Positions 29,621 to 33,390 of a DNA stretch of 33,390 nucleotides are shown here, one piece after another. The stretch is from Chara braunii. Taxonomy: Eukaryota > Streptophyta > Charophyceae > Charales > Characeae. The position numbers and the translations under genes are program-made. The stretch is from the NCBI GenBank assembly GCA_003427395.1, contig BFEA01000032.1, positions 2,508,864-2,542,253 of the forward strand, in the 5' to 3' direction. A model generated the notes under the pieces. It was given only the letters and a program-made list of their open reading frames with translations, was not told the origin of the DNA and did no database searches. The first letter of the stretch is position 1; each line of letters begins with the position of its first letter.

Positions 29621-31344
29621 AGTTTAGAGGAGATAGATTATATTTTGACAGGTGGCGACTCTGGCGATCCACTTTATATGGGGGAGATGTTGCGATAGGT
29701 CTACCTTTCTTTGGACACTAACTTAGAGATAGACCTAGGCTTGGCTGTGAGGAGAGTCTTGAGTGAGAACGTGTCATCGGGAGTTGATCTCCATACATTG
29801 ACGATTTAGCTTGGGCATTGACTTGTCTTATGATACATGTCTTCTTTGGACATTCGATCCAGGATTTGGACTAGTTTCAGCTTGATCCTGCAAGGATCAT
29901 CTTCTGTTATCACTGATAACAGGTCGGTTGGTTGATCGCCAACTTGTCGTCTCATGACACAACTTTGCTTACACCTGCATCTCAACTTGATTGCCTTAGC
30001 CCTGTGATTTGACATGTTGCTTTGGGCGTTTTAACCGGACTTCTTTTAAATGGTCATTATAAAGAACTTATGAGATTTATGGAAAATTGAACTATGACTG
30101 GGGCTTGAGTATGTGAGGCGTGGTGTGAGTTACAGGGAACAATAAAGTTGACCACATTGGTGTATGGCAATGTGGCTATTGTGTGTGTCTGTGTTTTATG
30201 CAAGTTAGTATTTTGGAGCTTGGTATATGGGTCATACTTTGGAGGCAGTGAGAATGACAACCATGTGTCGCACGATCTGCATACCTGATGGGTTTATGTT
30301 TCCCCGTCTTCCGTTTTATCCCGAGTCGTGATTTAACATATGAGTGTTGGGATGTTTATTTATTTATAGGGTGATTTTGCTTGTTAATTTTTATAGTTGG
30401 ACGTTGTAGTCCGTGACAGCCGTCAAAGTGAAACCCCTTGACTTCTTTTCAGACCCTGGTTGATGGAGCTGGTCTCCAGGGCAATAAAAGACGACTGCCA
30501 CCACAGGTATGAGCCTGTGTATCACCCAGTCCTGCAGGATGCAGAAGAGGGTGTGGTTGTCAACCGCACCTGGCGGTTGTCCAGCGTCGAGAGATCAATC
30601 TCTCAAGGCGCGTGTCAGCCGATGCTTGAGTGTCGAATGCGACCCTCGAGATTAACGAGGACCGCATGAGTATGGGTACTACGTAGTACGCCATCATTGC
30701 GACTGCTTGCGTATACTTGCATTGCGAGTCGATATGAGTTAGCCCTGCGTTCGCGCGGTTTTATACTAAGTCTCGCGCGTGACGCCTTTCCGATTTCCGC
30801 ATCGGAGAGTTATGGGTTGGCTACTAAGGGACTAGGAGTGTTGTCGTGTTGTCTGTCTTTTGTCGTTTTGTATATGTACGTGCGTATGTGTGTGTGTTTT
30901 TATTTTTATGTTCTTAAAGTGGTGTGTGCGTGGTGCGTCCTAGTCGACCAGCGACGAGTCGCGCTTAGGACCTCAGCCCCCCAAGATGCCGGTTCGCGTG
31001 CGGGTCCGAATAGAGGCATAGTACCGCGCGTACCCCCTATGCTACAACGAATGAGAAACACCCTCGGCTGGTCCACCTGTGCGATTGCAACTGATCAGCT
31101 TTCGTAGTGTGGACTGGTAGCTTGGCGGGGATACGCCCACCAAAGGGAAGTGGAGGTAAGTCGTGGCTCGCGTAGGCCCTATCCTGTCGTAGGGGCTCGC
31201 GAGAGGTATGGCTGGCGCACTCGGCCGGAGCGGCTTGCGGAAGCTCCATGTATATTCGCGACGAGGATTTAGACCGACTCCTGCGTGATGCGGCCGGGAG
31301 GGTCCCGCGCTGCCCTGTGTGGTGCCGGACCGATGCGCTCGACA

Positions 31345-31348
31345 GCGT
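31345..31348. repeat. Right target-site duplication GCGT
   Basis: Identical to 12658-12661; directly follows the CA end of the 3' LTR. Confidence 0.65.
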
Positions 31349-31680
31349 CCACCAAAGCCAGGTAAGTTCCTCTCCACTGTCCTCCCTAGTCCTCCTACTG
31401 GTAGAGCTCCACCATAGCAGAGGTGAAAGTTCTTGGTCTACGTCCTCCTCCGAGCGTTGCTCGTACCGGTGCTCTTCTTCCAGCAACGCCCAAAATGTTG
31501 GCGCTCGCTCAAGCAGCATGTCCCCCAAACTTGCATACCGCAAATGAGGTGAAGAATGACATTCCCTGAAGATATAGCGGCCTACCTGCTTTTTGGGTGG
31601 TGACTTCCAGGCCGCACAGCCTCCAAGCAACCGGTACGTCCTCTCTTTCGGACGAAAACATCATTGCAGGCTCTAATATC
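31345..31680 (-). CDS. Open frame at the right flank of the insertion, unidentified
   Basis: The minus strand is open for about 105 codons up to the LTR edge, with an acidic, arginine-rich composition (LLEEEHRYEQRSEEDVDQEL). In the pre-insertion arrangement it would continue into 12578-12657 and stop. There is no ATG at its start and I recognise no domain. The plus strand instead offers CAGGTAAGT at 31359-31367, so part of this could be an intron of a plus-strand gene. The two readings exclude each other. Confidence 0.2.
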
Positions 31681-32585
31681 GTCCGCGCAGGCCCTAGACT
31701 TAGGCTACTTGGACTGGTAGCCTACCAACTACTGGGCCTCTAAAAAGACCAACTTTTGCCTTCTTCTGCTCAACCTCCAGTTCCCGAAACATTTATCACA
31801 ATACCTGAGTGGCACCGACTTACCTGTTAATTGAGCGTTTCGAGGGTCGGGGCTTCCGACAATTGTAACACATGATGCAAGTTTGTAGCACGAACTACCT
31901 CATGCCCTTGCACGACCTTGGTGTCGTCAGCAAATGGGTCATGAGGTTGTGCCGCGTAACATTGGCATGTATGCTGGGATTCTCGGATGGGGCATTCGGT
32001 TCTTGAATGTATGTTGTCATGTCTGCATTGGAGATATTATTGTGAAGCCATTTCAAAAGGCATACCCACCATGCTGGTGTCGCTTGCTCAATATCAGCCT
32101 TGACACAACACCTGTTGCCCGAGGCAGCTTTAGTGAGAATGTGATGCAGTGAGGTACTAATTATAAATTGGGGACCTGAACGATGGTCAACAACAAATGA
32201 CCAAACCGAGGGTGTTGGCAAGAGAGGTAAGCGGTGAGGGGGTGTTGATAAAAGGGGTGCAGCATGAGAACCAACAAGTGTTGGTGAGAGGGGTACAGTG
32301 TGAGAAGGATCAACTGATGCTGGAACGGACGAAGCAACAATAGATGTGGTAGAGAGGGAAACAGGAGCAGTTGAGGTGTGAGGAGGTCGAGGGGGCTGAG
32401 GAACAAAGGGGCCAGGTCCCATTTATGTCCAATGATGAAGAGTTTGAAGTTTCCAAACCCAGAAACCCTCGCGGGGACCTCCCCTGGGCAGGCACCCCAT
32501 GAAAGCAGCAAGAAAGGTGGCCCTGGGAATCAATTGGACAGGCAAATGAGAAACATGGAAAATGGAAAAACGAAGCAATGAAGTA
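31681..32585. other. About 0.9 kb with only weak frames
   Basis: A minus-strand frame at 31895-32422 begins with a Pro/Ser/Thr-rich low-complexity half made of imperfect repeats (GTGTTGGTGAGAGGGGT and related words on the plus strand) and continues with an ordinary-looking half (KADIEQATPAWWVCLLKWL). I could not assign it to a family. It may be a retroelement linker region or non-coding. Confidence 0.35.
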
Positions 32586-32664
32586 AGGATGGGGGAGCAT
32601 CTTTTTTTTTTTTTTTTTTTTAATAGCCGGCAACTGCGACTAGAGGGGAGGATGGGGGAGCATC
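32586..32664 (-). mobile_element. 47-bp retroposon stub with a perfect 16-bp target-site duplication
   Basis: AGGATGGGGGAGCATC occurs at 32586-32601 and again at 32649-32664. Between the copies are 20 T and 27 further bases. Read on the minus strand the insert ends GCCGGCTATT followed by poly(A), similar to the CAGCCGGTTT-poly(A) end of LINE-C. This is the pattern of target-primed reverse transcription that stopped almost at once. Confidence 0.75.
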
Positions 32665-32934
32665 GAGGGAACAAGTCCCACAAAAGTTTTGATACACTGG
32701 CTGAAGGGAGGGATCATGGTTTAATGCTTCAAGGAGTTAGGGATTAAAGGGCTCAATGGGAGGATGATGAATGCAACCACCCTCACTACTACTCAGCACC
32801 CACCACTTACACAAATTGAAGGGGACGTAGGTAACATAATCATGTATAGTTCTGGCTGCTTGACTACTAGCTGAAGAGACGCTCCCCACTGCGTTCTCCA
32901 TTTGAACTTTGTAACACGTTTTTTCCAACTGTAA

Positions 32935-33073
32935 AAGGGGACGCTGGTCCCGTTTCCTAGCAGGTGAAGCTCCCCACCAATAGATGGAGCCTCCCTGCGA
33001 AAGCTTGAGGAGTGTGCTCCTACCAGCAGCTCAACGTCTTTCCGGGGCTGTTGTCTTAAAAAAAAAAAAAAAA
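32935..33073 (+). mobile_element. Retroposon 3' end with poly(A)
   Basis: GGGGACGCTGGTCCCG, AGCAGGTGAAGCTCCCCACC and AATAGATGGAGCC appear in the same order as in the LINE-C 3' end, followed by a different 60-base segment and 16 A (33058-33073). It lies within or next to the minus-strand GIY-YIG-like frame. No target duplication was found. Confidence 0.6.
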
Positions 33074-33390
33074 CTTGCAGAGTCGCAGGGTGCAGCAGCC
33101 CCCCGAAAGAGGGCATGGTCAACATAACCTTCAGACGTGTAATAAAGGGTAGGATGATGTATTCCAAGGGCCAAGCCGCAAAGTTGAATGTTGGTTGCCC
33201 ACACATTGCACAATAGAGATGGTGATGGCAAAAAGCAGCATAAGAGTACCACGTATGCCAATGCTCTTGGAGTTGTTGATGTGCAGAAATAAATTGTATG
33301 TCCAACATAAAAACGTCCAAAAGGCAAATTAACAATTGCATAAATCACTCCCCGAACAGTGAGGGGGTCCATACCTGGTTGAAGGGGTTG
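33074..33390 (-). pseudogene. GIY-YIG endonuclease-like fragment, frameshifted, runs off the window
   Basis: On the minus strand, from an ATG at 33370-33372, the frame reads GVIYAIVN and GRFYVGHT, the two motifs that define the GIY-YIG nuclease fold. One base later the homology moves to another frame (SAHQQLQEHWHTWYS). In GIY-YIG enzymes a catalytic Arg follows the YIG box and precedes such a helix; Gln (CAA, one transition from CGA) stands there. A Cys/His-rich stretch (CHHHLYCAMC) and GGLLHPATLQ follow before the poly(A) at 33058-33073. The frame is open upstream to the window edge. GIY-YIG domains occur in Penelope-like retroelements, some with the domain at the N-terminus, and in other proteins; no partner reverse transcriptase is visible. 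Confidence 0.5.

Larger units (their letters stand above)
12662..31344 (+). mobile_element. Giant non-autonomous LTR retrotransposon (LARD/TR-GAG-like), 18,683 bp
   Basis: Two direct repeats of 6806 and 6730 bp flank a 5147-bp interior. The homology between the repeats begins exactly at TGTC and stops at CGACA on both sides, giving TG..CA ends with a 4-5-bp inverted repeat, and GCGT flanks the whole element. The interior encodes only a gag-like protein with a CCHC zinc knuckle, now frameshifted. No motif of protease, reverse transcriptase, RNase H or integrase was found in any frame. LARDs and TR-GAG elements have this organisation, but LTRs near 6.8 kb are unusually long. Orientation follows from gag. 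A clear polypurine tract before the 3' LTR and a classical primer binding site after the 5' LTR are not evident, which is unusual. Confidence 0.8.
24615..31344 (+). repeat. 3' LTR (6730 bp)
   Basis: It begins TGTCGTACC and ends CTCGACA, followed by the GCGT duplication. It is colinear with the 5' LTR over its whole length. Visible indels include the shorter GA tract, about 10 extra bases near 27110, a short deletion near 27848 relative to 15911-15922, and about 17 bases missing in the first tandem unit near 29175. If the element inserted once, the two LTRs were identical then, so their present differences measure its age. Confidence 0.85.

Noticed and set aside
31895-32422. Pro/Ser-rich minus-strand frame as a Copia integrase-RT linker
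   Set aside because: No integrase or reverse-transcriptase motif lies on either side, so the likeness rests only on composition.

Overview
This is eukaryotic nuclear DNA made mostly of retrotransposons. It has no bacterial gene structure: I see no operons or ribosome binding sites, and no tRNA, rRNA or CRISPR array. Candidate exons carry GT..AG intron borders. There are many poly(A)/poly(T) tracts, degenerate LINE reverse-transcriptase tails with a plant-type zf-RVT zinc finger, and one very large LTR element. The LINE style suggests the green lineage, probably a streptophyte with a large repeat-rich genome (charophyte alga, fern or similar). I cannot name the species.

Layout. 1-1430: simple repeats, a pentamer minisatellite and two candidate minus-strand host exons. 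1680-3541: a 5'-truncated LINE ending in poly(A). 3575-6780: unrecognised repeat-rich DNA with a reverse-oriented retroposon tail and several short tandem repeats. 6790-9541: a decayed 3' part of an LTR, split by a LINE (about 7030-8065) and a SINE-like unit (8066-8218). About 9600-12037: a third LINE copy with a long 3' coding part and poly(A).

12662-31344 is a single 18.7-kb LTR retrotransposon. Its direct terminal repeats are 6806 and 6730 bp, start with TG and end with CA exactly where their homology starts and stops, and are flanked by the 4-bp direct repeat GCGT. The 5147-bp interior holds only a broken gag-like gene with a CCHC zinc knuckle. I find no protease, reverse transcriptase, RNase H or integrase, so it resembles the non-autonomous LARD/TR-GAG type and would need proteins from a partner element. 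The split LTR at 6790-9541 belongs to the same family.

The most unusual content lies inside the LTRs. Nine hairpins share the apical loop ATAAGTTT but have different, compensating stems, and they are followed by five alternating hairpins at about 120-bp spacing. Both arrays occur in both LTRs, and many differences between the copies keep pairing through G-U or compensatory changes. This suggests the long LTR carries a structured RNA.

31345-33390: the other side of the insertion site, weak reading frames, a 47-bp retroposon stub with a perfect 16-bp target duplication, another retroposon tail, and a frameshifted GIY-YIG-like reading frame on the minus strand that runs off the right edge.
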